Source: Wuchereria bancrofti (lineage: Eukaryota; Nematoda; Chromadorea; Rhabditida; Onchocercidae). From it: a stretch of DNA of 64,000 nt. Under the pieces are notes generated by a model that saw only the letters and a list, made by a program, of their open reading frames with translations, searched no databases and was not told the DNA's origin. Location: assembly GCA_005281725.1 (NCBI GenBank), contig SSBO01000003.1, positions 5,394,495-5,458,494 of the forward strand, in the 5' to 3' direction. Made by a program: the position numbers and the translations under genes. This document shows positions 25,801 to 39,532 of this stretch, in pieces (the first letter of the stretch is position 1; each line of letters begins with the position of its first letter).

Positions 25801-28800
25801 TCGTTAACTCAACAAAAGCTTTCAGTTTCAAATAATCAATTAAAGATAACCAATACGGAAATACCTGAAAATATACTAAGTTTACAGACAATTATTCGAA
25901 ATGTGAAAAAGCTGGTCGGCTGTTTAATAATTTTATCAGACGAAAATTAAAGTAATAAAAAGTAAAGCCATGAAAAAGATTTTCCTATGATAATGAATAG
26001 TGGTGAAGAACGATACGTCTCAGAATACTATAGAGCAATTACGTAACTAGCTACCTCATGCAATGGGTCCAAGTTCGGACTACTATCATCCATGCTACCT
26101 TTTTGTACGTGACCAATTACATATAAGCCACTTTTTTTCAAATCGTTGATGAAGTCCATGAGCGGAAAAACGCTTGCCGGACGACTGACTAGAAGAAGTA
26201 TTTGCGGTCGCCAATACCTAAAACAGATTAATAAGGGCAGAAGAACTATCTTATTTTGTAACATTAGGATGAATTATACTCATTTTCTTTGATCTTGAAA
26301 TCAATTCTTTGCTTAAGAAGACAATACATACTTTACGTGTTCTTTGCGAACATCAAGAAGAAGAAGATACTTTCGTACTTGATGGTAAATCAAAGCTTGA
26401 GATATAGATCCCCAAGATCCTACTGGAGCCTGAAAGAACGTCCCTTGGAAAGAATTTGAAAGTATTGAAAACTAAGGAAATGAACATTAATTCAAAATAA
26501 GAAAAGCCAACAGCAAGAACAGTACTTGGTAATGCAAAATTATGATCAAGATTAAAAGCACGATGACGCCAATAGCACTCATAGCAGCATCAATAACTAA
26601 CATCATTACAATGGTACTTATAACACCGACTGCACAAGTATGCCAGGTGAAATATTTAAAAGTTGGCCTAAAAATGAGTCCTAAAGTTCGTAAACATTAG
26701 CATCGCCAATAACAAAAGAAAATGCAGATTGAGTCATCCATTGAGGTATATTAGTTTATAACCAAATCATGTACTCTTAACCAACTTTTGCTGACTGTGC
26801 TGAGGATGAGGAGAAGGCTTACACTTAAATATGTATATTAAAAAATTGAATTTTTGGAAAAGCCTTGCCGAAAATTCGGAGCGCTTGTCAATTCCAGTGC
26901 TAAGCAAGCAATATTAACGCCCATATATGATAATAAGAAGAAGATAGATGTTAGTTTCGCAATTCTATTCATTGTACCAATCAAGAAAACCAACTGCAAA
27001 CAATTTGCAAATAATAAACACAACATTCCACCAACATCGTTGACTTTCATTTCATTAAAAAAGTGGTAACAGTCGAAGATGTAAAATTTCACTACATATT
27101 TTTACATGCTGAGACATAATTTATGATTTTTCTTCCTGTCAACCATACATCACAAAAAAAGTTAAGTGAAGTAAACACGATGAAATGGACTTGTTAAAAT
27201 AAAATTTCTGTAATATATGATTGAAAAGCTTCCTCAGATCATGAATTGCATAAATTATACAAAAACTTAAAAGGCAAAAGCAACTGATAAAGAATAAACA
27301 GCACCACGACGCAAATCCATGATATTATTACCGACGCGACAGGGTTGCCTCCACCGACTTCAATTTTCGCTGGATGAAGTAAGTAACCAAAAAGCTTATC
27401 ATGTGCAACGCGATTCAAAACACGGGATGCACCAATCATATTACTCATAGATGAGAAAAATGTTGTCGAGAATATGCCAATAAGAATAAACAGTGGCGAA
27501 ATGTTCACATTCATCATGACCTTTAATTAATTACCAAATCCTTTTACTTGATTAGTTTTTGGAAAGAGAAGTTTTTAAGACTACTAATATATATAAAGAC
27601 AGTATTACCAAGATACATTTATATGTATAAAGTTTCATATAACAGATACCAAAAGATATTAAGGATTCAAAAATAATAAAAAGTGTAGTGAGAGTTTACT
27701 GAATAATTCGACTGAAGTAATTCACGACTGCATGTAGCAGCAGTAAAAAATGCCGTAATAATGTAGACAAATAGTGTTACGAAAACGGCCTGTACGGTGC
27801 CACGTGGAATGGAAATGCATGGACGAGCCAATTCACCAGACATATTTGCGCCAGCCATCAATCCTGGTAATTTATAAAAGTTTGAAGAATTTAGAGTCCT
27901 CAATCTTTTACCTGCTTATTACATCTCAACCCACTGCAGTAAAACTAAAAGGAAACTTCGTAAACTGCTCAGCCAAAAATAAATGTAGCATGTATATCAA
28001 TAGGGCGAGATAACCCATAATTGAAAAATCTAATGCTAATCACACCTATAAGAGAATAAACTTCATGACAAAACAAACCACTCATAATGATTAATTTCTT
28101 GTACTTAAACCGTCATGTTTTTCACTAGCTAATGATGCCTTCAGATAATCTAAAACTCAGCACGTGAAATTAAACTGGTTAAACATAATTTGATAACCCA
28201 CCAGTAATACCACTGAATATAATAGCAAACATCACAGCAAAATCAGTAGGATTTGACGTTGTATAATCAAATGTATAATTTGCCATCATATTATTTATGA
28301 GAGTCGCGAATCTAAATTTGAACTCATATTCGGCTCTCAAAAAATCTTAAAAATAGAAAACAACATGCTTTGCAAATGAACTATATTCTGTCCTTTTATT
28401 TTCAGGATGTACGAGTATGTCGCTTGCATGATACCAGTGTAAACTATAAATCTGAACTCTTATTCGCTCAGTCCGAATAAAAAACGGAAAGTCACAAATC
28501 TTTCCGAAATCCTGAAATACCATAACTTTATTCTATTATGAATCCATTTCAAGAATTACCTGAATCCTGTATAAGGTACTTTTAATGTTTGGTTGAAGTC
28601 AGGTATCTTCTCAGAAGAGGGGTCTGACAGATTTGATGGAATCTATAAAAATGTCCATTTCCAATGAAATATTTTTAAAAGATATAGAAAAAGTGCAAAA
28701 AAAGATTTAATCAACATCGATAAGTAGAGAAATAATAGTCACAGCACCTGTGCGGCAGATGAAGGAACTTACCATATACGCTATTTCATTTGTTTTTGGT

Positions 28801-31586
28801 ATCGGAACACTGAATGGTGCAACTATGAAGACTGATAATAAAAATGTAACATAACAAACAGAAATAACATTGAATGTAATAAACGCTGTTTTAGCAAACA
28901 GTCTAGCTCCAAGAAGACATAACAACAACAGAACAACGGAGACCAATACACAACATAAAAATTTCCAGCTGGCGCTAGATGGCAAACCTGAAGTTGCACT
29001 ATATTACATATATTATATTACGGTCGCATTATATATGCAGTTTCTTACTTACTTACTGTGTCAATCTACGCCAAAAGCAAAATGTTTATCGAGATATGAT
29101 GACATGCTCAGCACTCCATAGACATTTTACTTTGGTACATACAATTATCATACATATGACCATTTTATTTCTAATTTAAATTAAATCAAGGGGTGACTAA
29201 ATTTTAAATTAGATCAACCTGTCACCACAAAATATAATCCTATTAAATGAAATAAAACATACTCTCTTCACCAATACTGCTTAATAAAGCTTCAGTAAAT
29301 CCAGATATATATAAGGCACAAGAAAAAACATTAGCGATATAAAACAATAATCCAATGGCACCGCCAAACTCTGGCCCCAATGACCTGCTTATCATATCTA
29401 GAAATAAAAATAAACCGTCTTTTCCAAAATAATGGAAAAAAAAAAGATAACAACTTACAATAAACTCCACCGCCTTCGATAGCACCATTTGAGGAAATAG
29501 CGCACAGTGACAGGACGGTTAACATAACGATTGCATATGCAAGGAAAAGTTGCGCAATTGTTTGCAGGAAACCCAACTGACCAACAACGAAACCTTGAAC
29601 ACAGTTTATTTCTTTCTTTAGAAACAAACTTCCCACCCATGAGTTTTTGCTCCCAGCAGTATATGTCTTAAATAAAAATTAAACAAAGATCAAACTTTAG
29701 AAAATTAAAAATAAAAAAATTTTAAATAGCTTCATGATTTTGCGTAATAACATAAAGAAATGCATGAAAGTTTACATTAGCAAACACTGATCAATGAAGG
29801 CAATCAGAATCTTATAAGCAAACTGATTTCAACCACAATTTCTCTAAAGATGTAATGTCCCCAAAAACTTCAATCAAAAGATTCTACCCATCCGAAGAAA
29901 GAGCAAAACACTGAACATCGAAATTGCCACAGGCGCAAAAACACCGGATAGCGTAGATAATCCATTTGGTTTAGCAGTATTTACGAAATCCACAGAATCT
30001 ATAAAATAACTACTTTCGGGAACAGTAATAAAACAATGCCCTTAAAACTACTGACTGAACATATTAAAGATTTAATCTCACCGAGCTACTGCTCTCGAAA
30101 ATGAAAACTTACGAAGACAAGATCGCTCTTCGGTATACATTTGTGCTGTTCCACTGCTTAATCTCGTACCTGGATCTGTAAATGTTTTACTTAAACAGTT
30201 TTAAAGAATTGTGAAATTCAAAGCAAGATCAAACGAAAGATGAATAAGAAAACACCAAATTAAACAAGAAATGAATTTAAAAACGAAACATTTATTAAGA
30301 AAAGAGAAAACCGCTAGTAATTTCATTTTTAAATTATTACAAAATGATCACACATATATTTCGAACGTCTAATTAAAAGGAGTCGTTAATGAAGAAACAT
30401 GTCAATGATCATTCAAAGTACTGCCAAATCGCAGTTCTTTTAATGATACGAAAAGAACTATCTGAAGAATGAAAATCTATATTGGCTTTCAAATTCTATG
30501 AGTCAGCGTCCAGTGCTTTTATTCTCATTCATCAAAATTTACTGCAAAATTAGACAAAGTATTTCTTATTTGCATAAGAACAACAGATTCGTAACGCAAT
30601 GAATGACTAACTCATTTTCAGATCCTTTTCTTATCTACGAGGTGCAGCATTCACAACAGCTATTCGCACGGGATAATCTGGCAATCTTAGTAATCCTGAT
30701 ATTTCATAAATTACAAATTCCACTGTAAATAGAAATCCCATCATGATTGGTCAGGTTGCAACAGGAATATTACGTAAGTCAAAATTCCCAAGTTAACGAC
30801 ATGCAAGGTTTTTACATGCGCCCTATATTCCACTGTTCGTTATTCTGATAAAAAATCTGTTTATAGTGCTTAAGTACACAAATTCCTTAAACAACTCTAA
30901 ACGTCCGTGAATACTGGCTTTTTACACTGGTAAACCAAATTTATCGCTTACGGATTAGCTAGATTTTGAAGTGTGTTCCGACTTCCAAGATAACTACTTG
31001 ACCTCACATTTCAATACTCTTTGCTTCTCATTATCTTATGAGTAGTCCTACTGTTCGCATTCAGGAAGAAAGACTTGCATTGAGGTTTCAAAGTTTGCAT
31101 TTGCTACTCACTTTCTTCAAAAGTTTTAGATTTGCTTCTAAGGTTACATCTTTAATAGAAATGAAAAGTGATACAGATCTCAATACAGTTGACGTTCACT
31201 TCCTGGTGATGCTCCTTGATGACTTCAACTTTAGCCTTTATATAAAATTTCTTCATTCAGTAAGGACACTTGAGTACTGATCCAACACGTAAAGTAAAAG
31301 TTAGGCGAGACAAACTAACATTGAGTACCATTAATAACTACCACCTGCACATACCACTAATCCAAGAATCCAAGGAAAGTGAAGAAGATGCAAAAATTAT
31401 GAAAACAGTAAATTCTCTCATACCCGTCATAAGTGGTGCTTTGTCCGGTTTTCTAGTTCCATCACTAATAGGAGATCCATTTGTGCGTGACTGCATCACT
31501 GATTCGGTCGCATTTCTTGGCAGTACGCCACCGTATGATGTCGTTGGAGAAGTGTTATCATTGTGGATTTGTATGCGATCATCCAT
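22899..31586 (-). CDS. slc12a9: SLC12A9-type cation-chloride cotransporter family protein
   Basis: Polytopic membrane protein of the SLC12 family, closest to SLC12A9 (CIP1), whose transported substrate is not settled. Twenty-two exons join in phase to 965 residues (human about 914): 31586-31424, 30175-30113, 29998-29888, 29593-29459, 29397-29263, 28987-28773, 28642-28560, 28311-28202, 27863-27700, 27520-27305, 26993-26869, 26667-26526, 26429-26332, 26217-26055, 25864-25769, 25392-25213, 24764-24637, 24556-24470, 24236-24137, 23627-23497, 23374-23230, 23006-22899. Family landmarks appear in order: the first helix with [77 protein letters not shown]-x-[16 protein letters not shown], and the C-terminal TLLVHG. 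Exon 11 uses a GC donor and exon 10 a weak GTGCTG donor, both forced by frame and homology. Divergent from the TRIM-NHL gene. Confidence 0.93.
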
Positions 31587-34054
31587 TCACCTGAAAAGAA
31601 CACAGAGTTCACATAGAAAATCGATAAATCAAAGACTTCATTGATTCTGTGACAACATCATAGTTACACCTCATACGATGTACCCCGTCATATACGACAC
31701 ACACTCTTGTACATAAGTTCATGCACGCAGCCACAACTTTCCTCGCAAGTGCAAATTTCATTCACTGAAAGTAGTAAATCTCGGATAACAGCATATATTT
31801 TTATATTTTTGTCTACAACTAAATGCAGAAAGGTGGAGCAGACGAGATAAGATCACAGCATTAACTCGCTGAATGGCGCACGTGACTTACGACATTTAAT
31901 TGCGGTAAATGATCTCTTCTTTCCTTCTCTTCTCCTCTCTTTAAGAGTACGGCTTAAGGATGATGAAAGCTGCTTGGTAGATAAAGTAGAATTTTCTATA
32001 AGTTTGCTTTGGGCTTAACTTCGATTGTTACAGGATCGCTTAGCCTAACAAAGAGGTTAATGTACTATTATGCTTCGAGCTAGCTACTAAGTATTAATCA
32101 ATCAAAGAACTATACGACATCTACTTTTTGTTTTTGCCATCCTTTGTGAAGATGCAATTTCCTTTTTGTAGAAAAACAATTTATTCAGCAACAATTAAAC
32201 AATTCACATGTAAATCCTGTAGACAAGCCATCTTTTCGGCGATTTGAATTTCATTTAAAAGCTAAACATAATTTAGAGGAACATAAGAACTAAAGGAGAT
32301 ACATGTCAAATTTCATAGGAACTGTCTAACCTTCCCCCTCGCTCTTTTCCTCCCCTTCTCTCTTTCTTTAACACGGTCTGTTTTCAATATCTAGGATTTC
32401 ACGATTCAGTTGCAATACGATCTATTTCTTTTTTATCGACACCTTCCTTTTATCATTTCCTAGGGAATTCGGTGCTGTTAGCGAAGCAATTAATAATTTA
32501 TAAACCGAATCCTGAAAAACTGTCCCAGAGCTACTGAGTTTAAGCTTACTATGTTACAAACAAATAATGGATATACTGGTGATTATCACCGGTATGAAGA
32601 GATAAACATTCTTATTCTCGCACCATTTTCATTACTATTATTTTACCTAATAGGCATTTTAGAATTAATTCATTTCTTTATGTGAGGTTGACCAGCTTCT
32701 ATTAGTTCATGCATTTTATGAACAGAGATTTTGCAATCAAAGAAATCATAAGCAAATGAAATGTGTTATGAATAAGTTTAGTGAAGTTTGGTGCGTGGGA
32801 ATAAATAAGGGATACGACTGTGACACTAATTAATGAGATAAAGTATTGTTTTTTTAAGTCTAATGAATGAGACATCAAGAGAGATGTGAATCTTTCGCTC
32901 CAATATTTTTTCTCTCCAGTTGTACAGAATAGGTAACAACAGCAACGATAGGTTATCAAGGGTGAACCACCGTTGTGACACTGTTAGGGAAAATCCCTAC
33001 AACTGGCTTAATTTAAACTAGAGTAGTTCGGTCGATCCGAGTCACTTATTGAAGACATTTTCATTCCATCCTATCACTAAGATACTGGCCGAGCCATCTT
33101 TTGAAGGAGGAATTAATTCAGTGACCTTCAGCTCATATCAAAAAAGAGTGTCTATGTAAGATTGTTTCTAGTTCAACTTTTCCAGATATTTGATTTCACT
33201 GTGCTTGGAAGTATAAATGTAGTAACAAATTATTTTATACACAACATTTATTGCTTGATTAAAAAAATTGATTACGGTCAGATATCTTTAATCATACAAT
33301 ACTGGACATTATTCCGGTAGTCCTAACGTACCTTACAGTTTTGTGTTTCTGCTTCTCTTCGAGAGAAGAAATTGATTCATAAAAAAATGTCCTTTTCACA
33401 GTTGTTTCTTCAAAATTTAGTTGTAAAATTAAACTGATAATTAGTTTGCTTCTAAATTTCTATGTAAAGATTGTCTCAAAACGGCATAAACATGATTTTG
33501 TTTTATACCTTTTTAATAGCTGTGTCTTTAATAGCTGTATAGGAAATTACTTTTTCATAACAAATTTACATTTACTGTTTTTTTTTTTTAATTTACAAAC
33601 TGAAAGCTATATGTGCAAGGGGTTTTGTAAAGTACTTGTAAATTTCTGATAACGTGCCATCGTTTGACCGTTTGGTAATGTGCCACATTTAATAGTCTCT
33701 GATTTAACAATGATATCATTAAACAACAAACACATTAAACAAACAACAGTGATGATAGTCTCTAATTTTACCAACAACAATGATAAGTGGTATCTTTTCT
33801 TAATTCTGTTTCAGAATTTTTACAAGACATTGGGGTTGATGGTGGTTGTGAGGATCTTGATGTCTGCATATACTACAATGGGACATCAATAAAAAACATT
33901 GGCCGTTGTTGTGCTGGTAGTGCATGCTTTATCATAGTCCACATCCATCAGCAAGGCTTGTTGACAGAAAAAGAGAGCTAGCTCTTTTCTCTGTGTGTTA
34001 ATTTTACAGTGCATTGCGCTACGCTATTAGCAGATGCGGTTAACCCGTGGCCAT
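31587..34054. other. Divergent intergenic region, SLC12A9 / TRIM-NHL
   Basis: About 2.5 kb separates the two divergent start codons and should hold both promoters. No core promoter motif is recognisable. The 124-codon + strand frame at 31270-31644 overlaps exon 1 of the transporter on the other strand and is a shadow. Near the right end lies a cysteine-rich open stretch with its own acceptor (33815-33981), listed separately. Confidence 0.55.
33815..33981 (+). other. Orphan cysteine-rich exon candidate
   Basis: After a good acceptor (CTGTTTCAG ending at 33814) an open frame runs to TAG at 33979-33981. It contains five cysteines arranged C-x5-C-x13-C-C-x4-C, with DGGCEDLDVC and GRCCAGSAC as the readable ends. 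Such spacing is common in small secreted disulfide-rich peptides. An open reading beginning MILFYTFLIAVSLIA, which resembles a signal peptide, lies about 300 bases upstream near 33490-33540, and YMCKGFCKVL near 33608-33637 adds two more cysteines. I could not join these in a consistent phase, so no gene model is proposed. It may be an exon, a relic, or chance. Confidence 0.3.
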
Positions 34055-37000
34055 ATGGCCTCAACCTTTATCGAAACAGTTAATATCAATTTGGAGGATT
34101 TCTCTGAAACATTTTTGACCTGTGCTACATGCTTGTGCACTTACGATCAGGTAACTGATTTATATCACTAATTAAAGGGACCTGATTGAATAATGTTTTC
34201 CCTAAAACTCCGCATAATCGCTGTTTTGAAGTTACGACTCTTGACATAAAACAGACATGCTTATATCAAATGATGCTAATTCTTATTGAAACAAGTTAGC
34301 AGAAATACATCTTTAAAAGCAAAAAATTTTTTGGTTTAGAACTCTTTAGTGCTCTAATTAGGCAGATTTAAAAAAAATGTAAATACAAATATCTATTCAA
34401 TGAAGTGATCCTTTCCTTTTTCTTCAGGAACGAAAAAAAGCGAAGCTTCTTTCGTGTTCTCATACTGTATGTTTGGAATGTTTGCTACGTATGGAGCAGC
34501 TACCTCAGGTAAGTAATAAAAAGGATAACTTCTGCAGGATTATAGTTAAAAAATGAATTGAAAAGAATTGGACACTGATTTTATTTCAGCATATATTGTT
34601 CCACATTTTATTACTAAGTTGACTGTTAATGCATTTTTACCCTTTCACTTATACTTTAAAGGACGGGACTAGCAAAATCGGCATTAAATTAAGTTTAAGA
34701 GGGACGGAAATTAGTGGCAGGGATAAAGAAATGTATTTTCTGGACGAATTTTAGAAGCAGAGAACTATTGTAGCAGTATGAATCACGCATTCCACTTCAT
34801 TCCATACAAAGTGGTGAAATTTTTTATGCGTAGTAGTGGTAAAAGATTTAGTAAGTTCACTTTTGTTCAGTGTATTTTTCCGTGAGATAAATTACAGGTG
34901 ATTGAAACAGGAGTCGTGCGTTGTCCTCTTTGTCGTGAAATGATTACTATACCTTCGGGTGGCTCGAATGCATTTCCTTCTTCATTTCTTATTAACCAAC
35001 TTCTTGATTTGATGCAGAAACAGCGAAAAGATGTTGTACCTAACTGTTCAGTACATCAACAAGAGCAATTGCTCTATTGTGAGGCATGCGATCTTGTTTT
35101 TTGTCAGCATTGTGATTCTCTTTCCACGTAAGTACTGATGGCTGCTCTCTCTTTTGCTTTACTGTTGTTTATCATAAATACACTTCTTCTGTCAAACTTC
35201 AAAGTTTCACAAGATATCCGTGGGCAAATAACAAGAAACTCAAAGTTTAGTGATTTGATGCAAATTCAATTTTATCCACAAAAGAAGTTGCACAATTGCA
35301 GTGTAATGGAAATATACATTGAAATATAGGATTTTATGTTTTAAAATATTTCTTCTAGGTCCACCACATTGTTGTTGCAAAAATTTTTTGGTATAAATTT
35401 TTAGTCGTGACTGCTCTGATCATATAGTGATTCCTTTCTCAATTGCAATAAAGCGCCTATCGGAAATTGTTGTATATAAAGCGAATCAATGTGTTGCAAG
35501 CTTGAATACAGCTGCAGCTAATGTAAAATTCGAGACGTTGCAGTTGGATCGAAACGTTGATAATGTTGTAGACGGACTAAATGCATCGTTTCAGGTAAGC
35601 GTTGGATTCATTATATCGTCATTTTTTGCAAGAGTTTCCTAAAAATTGGAGGGAATGGATGAAATGGAGAAGAAATGGGACAAAATCATTCATCAATAAG
35701 AGTTCTCAAATTTAACAGATAGTGAAACAGGAAAAGGAGGAGCTACAAGAATCGAAATAGGGTAGCTAGGTTCTAATGAAGAATCAGCTTACAAGGTAAG
35801 GTTAATTATCGATCCAATTATAGTTAGATGCCGGTTTTCAGGAAATATGTCAGTTGGTGGAGAATCGACGCCGTGAGCTGATCGATGCAGTTCGAATGAT
35901 GAGAGACGAAAAACAGAAAGTATTGCGCGATCAGACAGAATTGATTGATTCATACCGCAAAAAATAATAATTTGCTTTTTTTTTTGATGGGGTTTTGCTA
36001 ACTTGACTCATTGGTCAATCGGTCTCACGTATTGTATAAACTAATTCTGTTTTTGAAAACAATTTGGACTAATTCCTTCTGTTTCATTCCACCACTAGTG
36101 AATTCATATTACACGATGATCACAATGCTTTTGTAGGTTAGAAAGAGAATTAGGAATTTGCGAAGTGGATGTACGTGAAATAGGAGTACGTGCGAGACGT
36201 GTTACTGCAGCTACTGAAGAGGCACTTGCTTTAACAGAACCTCGTGAAAACGCTTTCTTGAAACTACATATGGATACCAAAAAACTTCTGTTTGGTGCGT
36301 CATTTTCTTGCACATATAGGAATGATTGCTTGTTTATTGCGTCCGTTTGACAATTTTCAATTATAAGCAATGTTTCAGAGATCGAGAAGTCACTTAGTCA
36401 GTTTGGCGCAGTGTCCGGTTCAACAACCTTTCCAGGACAGTGTGTTATAGAGTTGCTGGATACATCCGGTGTATGTACGGAAACCCATCTAATGTTGACA
36501 ACATATGATGTTAGTGGTAAACGCCGAAACAGTGGTGGTGACCCAGTAAGAGTGGAAGTTGTCAAGGCGAAATTGGGACGGCAAAGTTCAGGTGAAAGTG
36601 TTGGTGAAAAAGTTGAAATAATTGATGCAACAATAAAAGACGAAGAGGATGGAACGTACTCCATTTGTTTCAAGTAATTTTTCCTTTTTTTTATTAATTG
36701 TTTCATGACATAATTTTGCTTAACATTCTGGAACATGAATCTCAGCAGGGTCTTTTGCTGCAATGTTAAATATTGTTACTTATACATGCTTTTAAAACTG
36801 TTGAATTATTAATTAATGAATTTAGTTTCCCAGAAGTTCGTGTTACAATAATTTATTAATAATAAAATTTTTGAATCGTGAAGTATTTTTTTAGAGCCTA
36901 CGAACCATGTGAATACTTGATTCGTGTGACGATCTTTGGTCGGCCAGTAAAAAATAGCCCTTTTTCCGTAAATGTAAGTAGCCATCATTGCCCAAAGTGG

Positions 37001-38783
37001 CATTTCGGGTCTCATGGAACAGGAGCACTTCAGCTGAATCAGCCAGTAAAAGTATTTCAGGATATACGGGAACAAATTTATATTCTGGATACTGGCAATA
37101 ATCGAAGTTAGTTTTAATCTCACAGCTCCTTTCCTACCTGAAGACTTTGATGAAATAGTACTAGTCCAGTACTCGCACAACCTCTTAATTTCATTGCTCT
37201 TTTTGGCAAATTCATTTTTGGATTTCTTTTGTGAGAAACAATGTTTCAGTTCATATTTTTCTCTTCAGAATAGTAAAAATTTTTTCAGTAAAAGTTCTGA
37301 ATGTAAATGGAGAATTTCTGAGGGATATGAAAAGTGAAGGAATCAAAGATGGTAGTACTATTGGCATGTCAGTTTTACCGTCCGGTGATATTTTAACCTT
37401 AAATTGGAGAACCAAAGAATTATATAGATCTGATTCTTCTGGAGAACTTCTTCAGGTTTATTTTTACAGTGACAGTTCTATTTTTTCTTATATCTTTTCA
37501 TTTTATCACTATTCCACGGATCTATTGTTAAACAGTATCAACGATGGTACTGGTAATGTGATTACAGACCATGAGTTTTACCGAATTTGCGGAACCTGTT
37601 GATCTTTGTGTCGATACCCGTGGACGATACATAATTGCTGATACCGCGTGTGCTAAGGTAATTTGACGTAACGAATGTAATTTTTATTGCTTAATGTTTA
37701 GATAGCATTGGCGGTAACCGCATAAGTCGACTAACTGTAGGCTTACACCGTTAAAAATTGCACGTTTTCGTTTTAGTCTGCCTGGCAATTAACCAAGTAA
37801 ATATTGCAAGTGTTCAAAGAATCCTCAATTCTAAATAGTAGGCGGTTAAAGACCTATACTTATTGCTTCACTTTCTGTATTATTTTAAACAAATAGTACT
37901 AGTGAGTTGCATTTGGAAATATCCTTTTTATATCCATTACAGGTGTTTGTTTTCGATAGTGCATTTCGTCCACTGTTCAGCTTTAGTGTGACAACTCACG
38001 CAGGCTTGTCACCCATAACATGTGTTTGCATTGGTCTTAATGATGATATTCTTGTGGGTACTTGTACTGCTCTACTATTATATGATGGAGGAGGTTTATT
38101 TCTTGTCTTTTATTTTCGTGAAACTTGAGTTATTTCGCCTGCATTATTCAGTTCTGCTTTTTTTTACATCATTGAAACTACGTTTAATGAAAGGATACCG
38201 ATTAGGGACACTTTAAGTTTCATATTAGGAGAATGTATCGTAATACCATGTTTCCCCAGCAATAGCATTTCACAGAATTTCATTCACACTGTAAAATTTA
38301 ATAGGTCGTTTTATGCGTGAAATATCGTTATCCTCAACCACACATCCTGGTCGAATGATGGCTCTAGCCTGTTCCGTGTGTCCCCAAACGGGCAGCATTG
38401 TTTCGGCTGCCGTGGATTCAAAGAAAAATCGAGCCTACCTCGTTGTTTGCCAATATAAGGTAGCTCCATCTCGATTAGTTGCATTCAGTTTGAGTTTTAA
38501 AACACTTCAAAAAAGCATTGAAGGTCTTTGGGAGTTGCTGCTGTAAGTTTAACTGTAGTGATATTGGTTTGATCACTTTGTTTATGGCTTCGAAATATCC
38601 AAGCAGAAAATTTTTAAAACAGCATTTGCTTTTCAGGGTAATTTCTTGTTTTCTATGGATAGTTATGGATCACGTCTGAAACGTCCTTGTGGTGTTTTTA
38701 TTGCCTCCACACTTAAGTGGAATGGAATGTGTTTTGTCGTTGATTCAGCCACCCATTCTGTCAAGGCTTTTCGTTATAAATAG
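34055..38783 (+). CDS. nhl-1: TRIM-NHL protein (RING, B-box, coiled coil, filamin, NHL)
   Basis: Cytoplasmic TRIM-NHL family member. These combine RING E3 ubiquitin-ligase activity with an NHL beta-propeller that binds RNA or protein. Exons: 34055-34150, 34428-34508, 34898-35127, 35405-35594, 35842-about 35963, 36137-36294, 36379-36673, 36895-37106, 37289-37455, 37568-37657, 37943-38093, 38305-38459, 38637-38783, about 697 residues. The RING is C3HC4: C23, C26, C42, H44, C47, C50, C68, C71. A B-box follows (about 108-150, with CSVHQQEQLLYCEAC), then a charged helical stretch, a filamin-type domain (about 293-415) and NHL repeats from GSHGTGALQLNQP to the C-terminus. Domain order and length fit nematode NHL-1 best; LIN-41/TRIM2/3-like is the alternative. 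Exon 5 runs into in-frame stops with no GT donor, although the next exon continues the coiled coil in frame (see findings). Confidence 0.87.
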
Positions 38784-39036
38784 TCCTTCTTTTATACAAA
38801 AAAACTTCGTCTTCGTTTTTTCCTTTGGAAATTTCCAAACCTTAACAATCTCGTTTGTAACCCACTGAATACAGCTCCGGATTTCTTTTTTTTTTTTAGA
38901 AATTGAAATAACAATGATATCTAGGAAAATACTTTATTTTAATTGCCAGTAGAAATATTTCGATTTCTTGAGCCAGCACAGCCCACCTATTTTTTTTTCC
39001 GCTTTTGTGTATATTTTTGATAAACTGACATTTGTA

Positions 39037-39042
39037 AATAAA
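39037..39042 (+). terminator. Poly(A) signal for TRIM-NHL gene
   Basis: A canonical AATAAA hexamer sits 254 bases downstream of the TAG stop, in the A+T-rich 3' region. It is the first canonical hexamer I noticed after the stop, so it probably directs 3'-end formation of this transcript. Confidence 0.55.
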
Positions 39043-39532
39043 ATTTTTGCAACACTTCAGAGTGAGAGTTTTGACTTGGGCCGTGTTTGCGCCGTGTTAT
39101 TTTGTCATCATTCTCTGTCATTTGTGATCTATTCTAGGATGTAGGGGAAGTAGGTTCTCAAAGATACCAGCGGCAAGAAATTTGGGAAAAAATTGCTTGA
39201 AGAGTAGTTCAGGTGCAAAAGCGAAATCTATTTAATATTTATTTCTGAGAAAACAAAACTCTACGAAACCATCATTCCTTCATAATGAAATAGATATCTT
39301 GAATAATGATTGTTTTATTTCTAAAGTTAATAGCCTTGCTATTGTATTTTAACATCCTAAGCATGCCGTGAGGAGTTCACATTTAAAATTCTGAAATTCC
39401 GAATCCTCAATTATGTAACACTTCACGTGATACGATTAGAATCATTCATATCAATAAAACAGTTATTATAAGTTTTCAACATCATATTTTCAGCATTAAA
39501 GATTTTTGGAATAAGACAGTCAAACGTAATAT

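Noticed and set aside
31270..31644. 124-codon + strand frame
   Set aside because: It is antisense to exon 1 of SLC12A9, whose minus-strand reading joins in phase to the transporter and is the better explanation.
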